From Methylomonas methanica MC09 (lineage in GTDB: Bacteria > Pseudomonadota > Gammaproteobacteria > Methylococcales > Methylomonadaceae): a stretch of 64,000 bases of DNA. Shown piece by piece: positions 26,887 through 36,045 of this stretch; positions within the stretch are counted from its first letter, which is position 1, and each line of letters starts with the position of its first letter. A model generated the notes under the pieces. It had not been told where the DNA came from, ran no database searches, and was given only the letters and a program-made list of their open reading frames with translations. The stretch lies in assembly GCF_000214665.1 (NCBI RefSeq), contig NC_015572.1:310001-374000 (forward strand), read 5' to 3'. The position numbers and the translations under genes were made by a program.

Positions 26887-27834
26887 ATGGCAAACTGTCA
26901 GCGATTCAGCGATGTTTCTGTTTCGGAAAGAATACTCAATAGTTTGTTTTTATTAAGTATTGCGCTGGGCTACCTGTTTTCATTGGGGCAAGTGTTTTTC
27001 GTGCATCAGGGCCGGGATGGCGAGTCGGGGTTATCGATTTCGGATATTGTCATAGCCTATCATGGCAGTCCGGAACAAACCCGTTTGGCGGCCGCCATTA
27101 ATGGACCCATGGCCGGAAATCTAAGGTCGCCGGCAGATAAAGAAATTATACTGGACTGGATAGACTCCGGCGCTAGGCAAGCCATATTCGACGTGCAGGT
27201 GGCGCCGATTCTGCAACGTGATTGTCTGGGTTGCCATTCGCCGGCCAGCGGCATGAATCTGCCGCCGCTGACTAGTTACGAACAAGTCGTCAAACTCACG
27301 GAAGCCGACAGAGGCGCATCTATTCCGTCGTTGGTGCGGGTGTCGCATATTCATTTGTTCGGCATTGCCTTTATTCTGTTTTTTGTCGGTAAACTGTTCG
27401 TCCTCTGCGAAATTCCGGTCTGGTTAAAACGTTTGACTATCGGTATCCCGTTTATGAGTATGCTGACCGATATTTTTGCCTGGTATCTGACTCGGAAAAC
27501 CCCGGAATTTGCTTACTTGCTGGTGTTGAGCGGCGGCCTGATGGGGTTGTCATTGAATTTTCAGATTCTACTGAGTCTGTACCAGATGTGGTTGCCCGCA
27601 ATGAAAATGGAAAGTCTGCAGAGCGCTCTGCGCGTCACTACCGGCCAAATGAAAACCAATGCAAGCATAGTCGCGGTTGGATTAATTAAGAGCGGACAGC
27701 GGTTGATAAGCTGGTGGCAAGCGCTGTTGGCCGGCAAAGGTATGCAACGTTTTATAGAGAAGCTAAAAAAATTATTATTCGATGTTGCGGATAGCATAAA
27801 AAACCGCCTGCCGAACGACAGGCGGCTGTTTTAA
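26887..27834 (+). CDS. Membrane protein with a single c-type haem motif
   Basis: The 315-residue protein has a membrane helix at about 16-40, a periplasmic part with one haem-binding motif CLGCH (Cys113, Cys116, His117) similar to planctomycete-type cytochrome c domains, and three or four further helices (about 152-232). An amphipathic tail of about 80 residues follows. It could pass electrons at the periplasmic face. The presence of several membrane helices after the haem site is unusual. Its last codons form a terminator hairpin. No partner gene is adjacent. Confidence 0.8.
   Translation: MANCQRFSDVSVSERILNSLFLLSIALGYLFSLGQVFFVHQGRDGESGLSISDIVIAYHGSPEQTRLAAAINGPMAGNLRSPADKEIILDWIDSGARQAIFDVQVAPILQRDCLGCHSPASGMNLPPLTSYEQVVKLTEADRGASIPSLVRVSHIHLFGIAFILFFVGKLFVLCEIPVWLKRLTIGIPFMSMLTDIFAWYLTRKTPEFAYLLVLSGGLMGLSLNFQILLSLYQMWLPAMKMESLQSALRVTTGQMKTNASIVAVGLIKSGQRLISWWQALLAGKGMQRFIEKLKKLLFDVADSIKNRLPNDRRLF
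27804..27832 (+). terminator. Rho-independent terminator inside the end of the preceding gene
   Basis: CCGCCTG (27804-27810) pairs with CAGGCGG (27819-27825) around an 8-base loop, followed by CTGTTTT. The hairpin encodes the last residues of the haem protein and its T run runs into the TAA stop codon. Confidence 0.75.
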
Positions 27835-28177
27835 GTATCAGCCGTAATTAGGCCCGCTGAGTTGAAGTTACTCCGGGGATATTTCGGTTGTATTTTCGGT
27901 TTATACCTGGCCGGGTGCGCAAACTGTGCGAAACCCGTAAATGCGTGCCAGCTCCAGGGTGACGATAATCTCCTAGCCTTTGGCATAGTCTCTCGGCGGG
28001 CGGGCAATTCATCGCGTCGGGTTCTGTAAATATATTGCCAGCAAAGCCCCGGTCAAATTTCCGCGAGGTTATCCCATAGATTGATATTTACCCTAAAGGT
28101 TTTAGGTTTGACTCGTTGCGCGCAAGGCTGCAAACTCCTGAGTGGATAAATAAAACAATCAACGGGAGATCACAGTC
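27835..28177. other. Intergenic stretch without a recognised gene
   Basis: No convincing open reading frame or RNA family was recognised in these 343 bases. The sequence has several short G/C-rich pairing segments (for example around 27915-28010) that could fold, and a GGGAGA ribosome-binding site for the next gene near its end. I looked for a cyclic di-GMP or cobalamin riboswitch core and did not find one. Confidence 0.5.
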
Positions 28178-29188
28178 ATGAACAATCAAGCCAAATTACG
28201 CTGGGGTATATTAGGTGCCGCTCGCGTTAATGAGCGACTACTGCCGGCCATCCTCGAAGCGGCCAATGCCGAATTAATCGCCATCGCCAGTCGCCGCCCC
28301 GGAGCCGCGGCGGAAACTCTGGCCAAATATGCACCTTGCTATCCGCACATTCAAGCCTACGACGATCTGGATGCTTTGCTAGCCAATCCCGACGTGCAAG
28401 CCGTGTATTTGCCGATGGCCAATCACGAACATGCCGAATGGGCCTTGCGAGCCATTGCTCAGCGCAAACACGTGTTGTGCGAAAAACCCATGGCCTTGAC
28501 GGTAGCGGATATCGACGCCATCGAAACCGCCGCCCGCCGCTACAAAGTCACGGTGATGGAAGGCTTCATGTACCGCTTCCATCCACAACATGCCCGGGTC
28601 AGGGAAATTTTAAACTCCGGTTTGATCGGCGAGATCCGTTCCGTGCGGGCCAGTTTTTCCTTTATGATGCGCCCGGCGCGCATGTATCGCTTGGCTAACG
28701 ACGTTAAACAGGGCGGTGGCGCCATGTGGGATATCGGCTGTTACGCGATTCATTCCCTGCGGATGTTTTTCGACAAGCCGCCGCTGGCGGTTACCGCCAT
28801 GGCTCGTTACGCGGACAGTGGCGCGGATATTTCCACCAGCGGCATCCTGGATTATGGCGACGGCAAATTCGCCCAGTTCGACTTTAGCTTCGAGCGGGCC
28901 CGGCGTTGCGAATACGAAATCGTTGGCACCCAGGGCGGCTTGAAATGTCATGTGGTCTGGCAATTGCCCGGCGATGTGCCGGTGATTTCCTGGTGGACCG
29001 AGGATGGGCGGCAAGGCGAAGAGCGCCTGCCGGCCTCCAATCACTTCAATCTGGAAATCGAACATTTCAGCGATTGCGTGCTGAATAATAAAGAACCGCG
29101 CTTGTCGTTTGAAGATGCCAGAGAAAACTGCCAAATCATCGTTGCGGCACTGGAGTCGGCTGCAACCGGGCAAGTCGTGAAAATTTAA
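28178..29188 (+). CDS. Gfo/Idh/MocA-family oxidoreductase
   Basis: The 336-residue protein has an N-terminal Rossmann domain (GILGAARVNERLL near the start, with EKPMALTVAD at about residues 106-115) and a C-terminal alpha/beta domain with MEGFMYRFHPQHARV and GGGAMWDIGCYAIHSLR. It uses NAD(P) to oxidise or reduce sugars, inositols or other hydroxy-compounds. The exact substrate is not clear; trans-dihydrodiol dehydrogenase-like and glucose-fructose oxidoreductase-like members share these motifs. The ydbH-type gene follows after 23 bases, possibly in one transcript. Confidence 0.9.
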   Translation: MNNQAKLRWGILGAARVNERLLPAILEAANAELIAIASRRPGAAAETLAKYAPCYPHIQAYDDLDALLANPDVQAVYLPMANHEHAEWALRAIAQRKHVLCEKPMALTVADIDAIETAARRYKVTVMEGFMYRFHPQHARVREILNSGLIGEIRSVRASFSFMMRPARMYRLANDVKQGGGAMWDIGCYAIHSLRMFFDKPPLAVTAMARYADSGADISTSGILDYGDGKFAQFDFSFERARRCEYEIVGTQGGLKCHVVWQLPGDVPVISWWTEDGRQGEERLPASNHFNLEIEHFSDCVLNNKEPRLSFEDARENCQIIVAALESAATGQVVKI

Positions 29189-29211
29189 ATATCTAGAAGG
29201 ACGATACTTGT

Positions 29212-31032
29212 TTGACTGCAAAGCCCCCTGCTCTGCAAACACCGGCTGAACCAAGCAAAACGCTTTGGCGGCGCTATCTGCGCGCGGGCGTTTGGCTGTT
29301 GTTAATGGGGGGCGCTATAGTCCTTTGGGAGCAGCGCGGCGCGGTTTTACAATGGGCTTTAACGCAAGGACTGCAAAACACGTTGCTGTTAAGCCCAAAA
29401 ATATCCGGTGCCCGATTTGATTTTCAGCAAGCAGAATTAGCTAACCTGCAATTTACGCTGCAGACCCCCAATGGCGCGATAACGGCTGAACTTGAAGGTA
29501 TCAAAGCCGATTACGATCTACCTTCCGCCCGGCTGAACAACATCAAAATGGCCAAGGCCCGCTTGCGGTTTGTTTATCAGGCAGCCAACAAAGCGGCCGG
29601 CGAGCAGCCGACAACTGACGAGGTGCTGGCTTTGCCGGTTAGGCAGCTAAATATCGAACAGCTGGATCTTGAACTGGATACGCCGTGGGGCATGAGCCGT
29701 TTTGCCGGGCGTTTCGATGCTGATCTTCAGCCGGGAGAACCGCTGCTTATCGTGCTCGCCGATGCGGAGCAAGTAATCAAGGCAGAAGTCAATCCGCAAT
29801 CCACTAATGCCAAGTTGGCAATTCAGCAAAGTGCCGGCCGCGGAATGATGGATTTAGACTTGGATCGGCCCGCGCCCACCCGACTGCAAGCCAATCTGAA
29901 AGCCGACCTGCACGACTCCATGCAATGGCTGAAATCGAACAGTCTGATCCCCGAGCAGCTGCGGGATAGTATTTTCACCGCAGCCGTTGTCGATATCCAA
30001 CCCAATTTAGCCGGGGTTCAGGTAAATCTGTCGGCTCAATCCGATGACGACTTGGCAAATTTAACAGGCCGGGTAGAGCTGACGCGCAATCAAGCTTATC
30101 TGGCCAGCGCCGAGCTGGCTCTAAACACCAGCAAACAACGATGGGCTATTGACGGTCATGTGGATTTGCCGCTTGGCGAGTTCGTCGGTTTAATCAAGCC
30201 TTGGTTGCCGGAAACCGTCAACGCCTGGCAGTTCCCGGCCGGACAAGTGATGGGCAGCGTACGGTTAAATAGGCAGCCTAAGCGCCCTTTAAAAGGCGAG
30301 ATTTATCTGAATGGTTATCAGCTGGGTATACTGGCCGGGCCGGTCAAGGCCGACGACGGCTATATTCGTTTTGCTGTCAAAGACTTCGTTAAATTGGCTA
30401 TGCAAGTGGAAGTAGATGCACCCAATCTGCAAATTGGCCAGGAAACCACCTTACACAATCTGCAATTCAAAGCCAGGCTAAACAACCGCGACCTGAGTTT
30501 GGACAGGTTTAGTATGCCGGCACTCGGCGGGCTATTGTCGATTGATCCCGAGACGGTAAACATCTACCAACGGCCGGTTAAGTTCACGCTGGCAGTGAAA
30601 AATCTGGATTTGGCGCAATTGCTGGACAGTTTAAATTATCCGCAACTTTCCGGTACCGGCACGCTGACCGGTAAGTTACCGTTAAGGCTGGCTTTGGATA
30701 GTATCGAACTGAAAGACGGTAAACTGAATGCTACCCGTCCCGGTGTGCTGCATTATCAGGGGCCGGTATCCGATAATGAAAACCTGGCGTTTAGCGCCTT
30801 ACGCAATTTGCAGTACCATAGTCTGCAAGCCAAGCTGAATTATCAGCCGGACGGGCACTATCAAGTGGGTTTACGTTTGGAAGGTAAAAACCCGCAGGTA
30901 TTATCCGGGCATGCGATAGCCTTTAACTTGAATTTAAACGGGCTGTTACCGGACTTATTGCAAAAAGGTATATTGGCGGGCGATTTTGAAAAGCCCATCC
31001 TGGAGCAAGTCAAAGCCGTCGGCAGACACTGA
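29212..31032 (+). CDS. ydbH: YdbH-family AsmA-like inter-membrane lipid transport protein
   Basis: The 606-residue protein starts from TTG (AGAAGG about ten bases upstream). It has one N-terminal membrane helix (about 28-45) and a long repetitive beta-groove-like region. The C-terminal YdbH domain ends with the typical FNLNLNGLLPDLLQ and ILAGDFEKPILEQ. E. coli YdbH spans the periplasm and, with TamB and YhdP, moves phospholipids to the outer membrane. E. coli YdbH is about 880 residues, so this homologue is shorter. It is followed by ynbE and ydbL homologues in the same order as in E. coli. Confidence 0.88.
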   Translation: MTAKPPALQTPAEPSKTLWRRYLRAGVWLLLMGGAIVLWEQRGAVLQWALTQGLQNTLLLSPKISGARFDFQQAELANLQFTLQTPNGAITAELEGIKADYDLPSARLNNIKMAKARLRFVYQAANKAAGEQPTTDEVLALPVRQLNIEQLDLELDTPWGMSRFAGRFDADLQPGEPLLIVLADAEQVIKAEVNPQSTNAKLAIQQSAGRGMMDLDLDRPAPTRLQANLKADLHDSMQWLKSNSLIPEQLRDSIFTAAVVDIQPNLAGVQVNLSAQSDDDLANLTGRVELTRNQAYLASAELALNTSKQRWAIDGHVDLPLGEFVGLIKPWLPETVNAWQFPAGQVMGSVRLNRQPKRPLKGEIYLNGYQLGILAGPVKADDGYIRFAVKDFVKLAMQVEVDAPNLQIGQETTLHNLQFKARLNNRDLSLDRFSMPALGGLLSIDPETVNIYQRPVKFTLAVKNLDLAQLLDSLNYPQLSGTGTLTGKLPLRLALDSIELKDGKLNATRPGVLHYQGPVSDNENLAFSALRNLQYHSLQAKLNYQPDGHYQVGLRLEGKNPQVLSGHAIAFNLNLNGLLPDLLQKGILAGDFEKPILEQVKAVGRH

Positions 31033-31093
31033 AAATCGGCCTCCCATGGAGGATTGTCAACGTATACCGCCGTTGGTCGGAGTGGAGAAGTCA

Positions 31094-31291
31094 ATGAAGT
31101 GGAGAGCAGTAAATAGCTTAGGCATTGTCTGCAGTGCCTTTTATCTGATGGGGTGTTCGCCCACCGTAAAATTGGAAGCCCCGGAAAAACCCATCGAAAT
31201 TACCATGAACATCAAGATCGAACATGAAATTCGCTTGAAGGTGGAAAAAGATGTGGACGCGATGATTAGCAGCAACAAAGACCTGTTTTAA
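31094..31291 (+). CDS. ynbE: YnbE-family outer-membrane lipoprotein
   Basis: I place the start at ATG 31094 because the conserved protein begins there; upstream in-frame codons overlap no known domain. The 65-residue lipoprotein has the lipobox MGC and the family core PIEITMNIKIEHEIRLKVEK followed by DVDAMISSNKDLF, which matches YnbE very closely. In E. coli, YnbE oligomers are thought to bridge YdbH to the outer membrane. It lies between ydbH and ydbL. Confidence 0.93.
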   Translation: MKWRAVNSLGIVCSAFYLMGCSPTVKLEAPEKPIEITMNIKIEHEIRLKVEKDVDAMISSNKDLF

Positions 31292-31302
31292 AGGAGCGAT
31301 AG

Positions 31303-31644
31303 ATGAAAAATAATTATGCGATAAAACTGTTGTCGGTCTTAGCTATTGGTCTGTGGTTTGCCGTCATGCCGGTTAATGCGGCGGATTTGGGCCAAGCGAA
31401 GGCGGCGGGTTTGGTGGGCGAACTGATGAACGGCTATTTGGGTTTGGTGGACGGCAATGCGCCGGCGGATGTCAAAGCCATGGTCGATAGCATCAATGCC
31501 CAGCGGCGCGCTGAATATCAGCGCATAGCCGCGAAAAACGGCGTGCCGGCGGAAGAAGTGGCCAAACTTACGGCGCAGAAAGTCATCAATCAGACCGCGC
31601 CCGGACAGTTTGTACAAACGCCGTCGGGTTGGCAAAAGCGTTAG
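31303..31644 (+). CDS. ydbL: YdbL-family (DUF1318) periplasmic protein
   Basis: The 113-residue protein has a signal peptide ending NAADLGQAK, a helical domain with GLVGELMNGYLGLV and the DUF1318 ending EVAKLTAQKVINQTAPGQFV. In E. coli YdbL is a periplasmic chaperone-like partner that controls YnbE oligomerisation. AAGGAG lies seven bases before the ATG. Third gene of the ydbH-ynbE-ydbL operon. Confidence 0.93.
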   Translation: MKNNYAIKLLSVLAIGLWFAVMPVNAADLGQAKAAGLVGELMNGYLGLVDGNAPADVKAMVDSINAQRRAEYQRIAAKNGVPAEEVAKLTAQKVINQTAPGQFVQTPSGWQKR

Positions 31645-31717
31645 GTTGGTTTAAGACAGCCGGCTGTTAGCAAGCGGCCGGTAAAATTAAGCGGATTCCA
31701 GTGATGGCAGGCATAAG

Positions 31718-32038
31718 ATGATAAAAACCACGGGTTGGCACTGTATCAAACTTTCGCGCCAGGAATACGAATCCGGCGAAATGGCCATGCTGTTCAGTGC
31801 GTTTCGGGCCGCCTACGTGGCGCGGAACGGGCCGGAGGGCATGGCGATGTTCGGCTGCTGGAGCGATGATGGCGCTTGCTATAATGTCTATACCACGCCC
31901 GGATCGGTACGGCATATCATGCCGCTATTGGACGCCTATTCAGCTAATCGTATCGATATGCCGGACCCAACCCGCCTTTCCTTGCTTTATGGAGACGAAT
32001 CCGGCCGGTCCTTCACCGAGGTAGGATTCGAGGCCTGA
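31718..32038 (+). CDS. Hypothetical protein
   Basis: The 106-residue protein is probably cytoplasmic, with no signal or membrane segment. It has three cysteines (WHCIKLS, MFGCWSDDGACYNVY), and the GCWSDDGACYNVY stretch resembles small proteins of unknown role in gammaproteobacteria. It follows the ydbL homologue on the same strand after about 70 bases. Function not recognised. Confidence 0.65.
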   Translation: MIKTTGWHCIKLSRQEYESGEMAMLFSAFRAAYVARNGPEGMAMFGCWSDDGACYNVYTTPGSVRHIMPLLDAYSANRIDMPDPTRLSLLYGDESGRSFTEVGFEA

Positions 32039-32431
32039 CGGTGTCGCTAAATAACACCCAACCGGTGCGTATGATCCGCTAATTAGTGGTCTGAACGACA
32101 GCTGCGTAATTGGTGTCGGCCGGCGGGAAACGGCCTCGGCTCATCCTGCCTCGCGGGTTATGGATGTCTGGTAATTGGGGCAGGCTGCGAAAAAGTCGGT
32201 TCATAGCGTTTCTCGGTGACAGTCTATTTACAGTGAGGCGACGTATAATGTCCTAAATAGAAACAAAAACCCTGTATCATCCGTGTCGCGGATGGATCCT
32301 TATAGCGAATGCAAGTATATGATCTTCTCCTGAGTGTCCGTAAAAGTCCGCTCGGCTTAGCCTGCGGCAATTGTAATCCAATAACCTTTTCGTTCACTGT
32401 CTAAGATGACGCCCAATTTAGAGCAGCCATA
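32039..32431. other. Intergenic stretch upstream of the GspE-type ATPase gene
   Basis: No gene is supported in these 393 bases. An imperfect pairing GGCCGGCGGGAAACGGCC near 32116-32133 could form a short hairpin. I could not identify a clear promoter. Confidence 0.45.
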
Positions 32432-34327
32432 GTGTCCAGCGAGCCCAGTTTCTCCAATGCGGACGCCTCGTTCACTAAAACATTTTTAAATTTATTGATC
32501 GAACAAGGCTTGATTGACGAGGTCAAGCTTAACTATGCGCAGCGCGTACAGGCCCGGCTGGAATCTCCCAAGCCCCTTTTGGTTGTGTTGATCGATCTGG
32601 GGTACGTCACGCACAACCAGTTGGTGCAAGTTTTTCGCAGTCATCCGATCAAGGTCAAATTGGGGCGTTTCCTGATCGAGTTCGGTTATATCGGCAGTAA
32701 TGACCTACAGCTGGCGTTGGCCGCACAAAAACAACAAGCGGGACAAAAGCGGTTAGGGGAAATCCTGGTCGAGCGCAATCTGATTTCCGAATCCAAAATG
32801 TTGGAAGTTCTGGCGGATCTGATGGGCATTACGGTCATCGACCTTAGCGTTGCCATCGTCGATCAGACGCTGATGTCCCTACAGATGCTGAAAGGCGCTA
32901 AAAAACATTGCTTCGTACCGATCGAAAAGCAGCCCGACGGCGTCTTGGTGGCTTTCGGCGACCCACTGGACAATACGGCGATCGATGCGGCCCACCACTT
33001 GTTAGGCGCTGAAATCATTCCGGCGGTGGGTAGGCAATCGCAGATACTCAGATACTTACTGAACTACGAGCATAACACCAGCCAGGAAAAGATATCGACT
33101 GCCGAGCAATCCGTAGTGGCCATTGTCAATCGAATATTTGACGATGCCGTCCGCCAGGAGGCCAGCGATATTCACATAGAGCCCTTGGAGCAAAAGTTGC
33201 GGATTCGCTTTCGCATTGACGGACTCATGGTGCACTATCAGGACTTTCCGTCCAAACTCTCGCAAGCGCTAATCAGCAGGATCAAAGTTTTAGCGGGTGC
33301 CGATATTGCCGAGAAGCGTCGGCATCAGGACGGGCGGGTACTGTTCGAACAGGCCGCCACGAATCATACCATCGATATGAGAGCCTCGTTTTTCAGTACC
33401 ATCAACGGTGAAAAAATCGTCTTGCGCTTGTTGAACCGCAAGACGGAGTTGCTGGATATTCAAGAGGTTGGCATGGCTCCGCTGATGTTGGAGCGATTCA
33501 TTCACGATTCGTTGGACGTTCCGACCGGTGTTGTCATCATCACGGGACCTACCGGCTCGGGTAAAACCACGACGCTTTACAGTGCGGTCGATTATCTCAA
33601 CGTGCCGGAAGTCAGTATCGTGACCGCGGAGGATCCGGTCGAATATGTCGTCGATGGGGTCGCGCAGTGCTCGATTAATCCGAAGATCAATTTGACTTAC
33701 GAGGAAACTCTGCGCCATATCGTCAGGCAGGACCCGGACATCATTGTGTTGGGAGAAATTCGCGACCGGTTTTCCGCCGATACTGCGATTCAGGCGGCTT
33801 TGACCGGCCACAAAGTGTTAACTACCTTTCATACCGAAGACAGTATAGGCGGCTTGTTACGGCTGATGAATATGGAGATCGAAGCATTCCTGATTTCCTC
33901 AACGGTGGTTTCGATAGTGGCTCAGCGTCTGATACGCCGGGTATGCCGATATTGCGCCGAGCCTTTTCAGCCCGATCCCGCGTTGCTGCGCCGACTGAAC
34001 ACCACTCCCGAAGATATGATGGGCGGCAGCTTCGTGTTGGGAAAGGGCTGCGACAAATGTCGTTATACAGGCTACTTGGGCCGGGTTTGCGTATTCGAAC
34101 TTTTGACTATGAACGAAATGGTCAAGGACGCCATCCTGCGTCGACAGTCTTCCTACGAAATTCGCCGCGTCAGCCTGGAGGCTGCCGGTTTGGTGACGTT
34201 GCTTGAAGACGGTTTGGTCAAGGCGGGGGGTGGGTTAACCTCGTTGCAGGAGGTGATTCGCAATCTTCCGCGTTTCGGCAAACCTCGCCCCCTTTATGAA
34301 CTGCGCCGCCTGCTGGGCAGCCGATGA
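32432..34327 (+). CDS. GspE/PilB-type assembly ATPase with MshEN domain
   Basis: The start is GTG at 32432. The 631-residue protein has an N-terminal helical region, a MshEN domain (about 85-225, with LGEILVERNLISESKMLEVL), and a GspE-type core with Walker A GPTGSGKTTTLYSA, Asp box, Walker B ILVGEIRD-like PDIIVLGEIRD, His box GHKVLTTFHTED and a CxxC zinc site (CRYCAEPF...CDKCRYTG). MshEN domains often bind cyclic di-GMP. It could drive a type II secretion or pilus-like system, but no other such genes are adjacent. The HDOD gene follows after 16 bases. Confidence 0.9.
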   Translation: MSSEPSFSNADASFTKTFLNLLIEQGLIDEVKLNYAQRVQARLESPKPLLVVLIDLGYVTHNQLVQVFRSHPIKVKLGRFLIEFGYIGSNDLQLALAAQKQQAGQKRLGEILVERNLISESKMLEVLADLMGITVIDLSVAIVDQTLMSLQMLKGAKKHCFVPIEKQPDGVLVAFGDPLDNTAIDAAHHLLGAEIIPAVGRQSQILRYLLNYEHNTSQEKISTAEQSVVAIVNRIFDDAVRQEASDIHIEPLEQKLRIRFRIDGLMVHYQDFPSKLSQALISRIKVLAGADIAEKRRHQDGRVLFEQAATNHTIDMRASFFSTINGEKIVLRLLNRKTELLDIQEVGMAPLMLERFIHDSLDVPTGVVIITGPTGSGKTTTLYSAVDYLNVPEVSIVTAEDPVEYVVDGVAQCSINPKINLTYEETLRHIVRQDPDIIVLGEIRDRFSADTAIQAALTGHKVLTTFHTEDSIGGLLRLMNMEIEAFLISSTVVSIVAQRLIRRVCRYCAEPFQPDPALLRRLNTTPEDMMGGSFVLGKGCDKCRYTGYLGRVCVFELLTMNEMVKDAILRRQSSYEIRRVSLEAAGLVTLLEDGLVKAGGGLTSLQEVIRNLPRFGKPRPLYELRRLLGSR

Positions 34328-34343
34328 TTGGAACATAGCCAAC

Positions 34344-35180
34344 ATGAGCGATAAATCACTGACAGAATTGATCAATGAAGCCATCGAATCCGGCTCTTCT
34401 ACGTTACCGGTGTTTCCCCGTGCCATCACTGATCTGCGCAATGCTTTGAAGGACGAGAACCGCTCCCTGGATGTCATAGCCAAACAACTCGCCATGGATC
34501 CCAGTCTGGCCAGTCAGGTATTGCGAGTGGCAAATTCATCATTTTACGGTGGGTTGAGCACAGTCAATACAGTCAAGGATGCCATCGTACGGCTCGGTTT
34601 GGCCCGTATCGTTCAGATCGCCACGTTGGTGATGCAAAAAGGATTGTTTACGTCCAAGGATTCCGCTACCGGCCAATATTTGGTCAAGCTTTGGCAACAC
34701 AGCGTGGCGGTTGCGTTGGGTAGCGAGTGGTTGGCAAAACGGTTGGCTTACGGTGCACTGGCGGAAGAGGCGTTCATGGCCGGTTTGTTTCACGACATTG
34801 GAGAGCTGCTGTTAATCAAATGCATTGAGGATCTGCGTATAAAAAATCCCGAAATGGTATTGCCGGACGACCTGATACGCGAAATCATCGACAGTCAACA
34901 CCAAGAGAAAGGCGGATGGTTGCTAAATTCGTGGAATTTGTCGGAGGTGTATTGCGGCGTGGCCGGGACGCATCATCAACGCGTGACCGAGGAGACCGGT
35001 ACGGTAGAGCTCATCGTCAGGGTTGCCGATATGGTGGCGTATAAGCTCGGTATCGCACCAAACGCCCAACCGGAACTGGTGATTTCCAGCAGTGAGGAAG
35101 CATCCCGCCTTGGGTTATCGGACATTACCCTGGCCGAACTGGAAATTGCTTTGGAAGACAGCTTGGTTGTCTCGAGTTAG
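34344..35180 (+). CDS. HDOD-domain signalling protein
   Basis: I take ATG 34344 as the start because the HDOD homology begins there. The 278-residue protein has the HDOD core, with LPVFPRAITDLRNALKDENR, DPSLASQVLRVANSSFYGG and LARIVQIATLVMQ. HDOD is a catalytically modified HD domain common in signalling proteins that act with cyclic di-GMP systems. GLFHDIGELLL keeps an HD-like pair. It forms a two-gene operon with the MshEN-bearing ATPase, so both may respond to the same second messenger. Confidence 0.9.
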   Translation: MSDKSLTELINEAIESGSSTLPVFPRAITDLRNALKDENRSLDVIAKQLAMDPSLASQVLRVANSSFYGGLSTVNTVKDAIVRLGLARIVQIATLVMQKGLFTSKDSATGQYLVKLWQHSVAVALGSEWLAKRLAYGALAEEAFMAGLFHDIGELLLIKCIEDLRIKNPEMVLPDDLIREIIDSQHQEKGGWLLNSWNLSEVYCGVAGTHHQRVTEETGTVELIVRVADMVAYKLGIAPNAQPELVISSSEEASRLGLSDITLAELEIALEDSLVVSS

Positions 35181-35189
35181 GTTTTGAAT

Positions 35190-35312
35190 TAATAAACCGT
35201 CATGCCGGCACCCAGTGCCGTGTAGCGAGTACTGGGTTGTATTAGAGTGATAGGCAGTCAAAGCCCCTGAGCAGGCAGCACCAGATCTCTAGGGAATGAC
35301 GGGTTTAGCTCG
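35190..35312. repeat. Imperfect palindromic intergenic repeat
   Basis: TAAACCGTCAT near 35190-35202 is mirrored by ATGACGGGTTTA near 35297-35308, enclosing about 90 bases with CAGTGCCG/CGGCAC-type pairings. This resembles dispersed GTCATGCCGG-type repeats of gammaproteobacteria. The piece GGGTTGTA..GAGTGATAGGCAGTCAA inside (35232-35262) recurs at 41566-41595 as a direct repeat. Likely remnant of a small non-autonomous element. Confidence 0.4.
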
Positions 35313-35360
35313 TACAGCAGCCCATTACCCTGGCTGTTTGTTCAAAATTTCAAACTGGCT

Positions 35361-35389
35361 GTAGGGCGGATAAGCGTAGCGTCATCCGC
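35361..35389 (+). repeat. REP-like palindrome, left copy
   Basis: The 29-base sequence contains the palindrome GCGGATAAGCG...CATCCGC preceded by GTAGG. Its inverted counterpart at 41533-41561 matches at 27 of 29 positions, and the two flank a RAYT-type transposase gene, as expected for REP elements. The group II intron begins directly at its right edge. Confidence 0.7.
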
Positions 35390-36045
35390 GTGCGACTGGC
35401 ATGGTAGTCAGCAAGCTGGTGGAAGTCCAGCCATTGCCCCGTGAGAAGGGAAAATGTAGGTGAAGGCAAGGGTGTCGAAAGAAACTCGGTATTGCTACCC
35501 AAAGGGGATTGCGGTAATACAGAGCCAATGCGGAATCTGAAGGAAGCTGGAACCAAATCGGTCACCTAAACGAAAGTGAACCTTCGTAAGGCAACCACAG
35601 TGGGTAAGGTGCCGTGAGCCACTTAAGCCCCAAATTCTCACCGTAAATTGTGGCTGTAGTGAAGGTAGGTGGATCGAGACAGTGGGGACTACCTTACCCA
35701 GTGAAGGGCCGTCGGTTTGGGTCGGAATAACTGCGATTCTATAAGCCCTAAGCGCGGCAGCAATGCTGACGTAATGAACCAAGGGTCCGCAGATGAAGCC
35801 GTAGTAGTCGTAAAAGTCGGTGCCGATGATTTCATGGTGACATGGAAGAGGGTAAAACACCGAGAAAGTAACAGGACGTTGGAGACGAAGGGTGGAACAC
35901 GAAAGCGGCCATAGCCGTTAATTAAAGACCGGAGGGTTAAGATCAGCCTAATAGGAGCGATTGACTATTTGCAACGTAAACAGCGAACGAATCAATCACG
36001 CGAGATTATTGAAAACCCTCTGCAAACACGAGTGAAATAAACGAC

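Noticed and set aside
27915-28020. Possible riboswitch upstream of the Gfo/Idh gene
   Set aside because: There are pairing G/C segments, but I could not fit the conserved cores of cyclic di-GMP, cobalamin, glycine or TPP riboswitches on either strand.
28610-29254. Long reverse frame opposite the Gfo/Idh gene
   Set aside because: It is fully covered by a protein with clear Rossmann and C-terminal motifs and has no recognisable family or ribosome-binding site.
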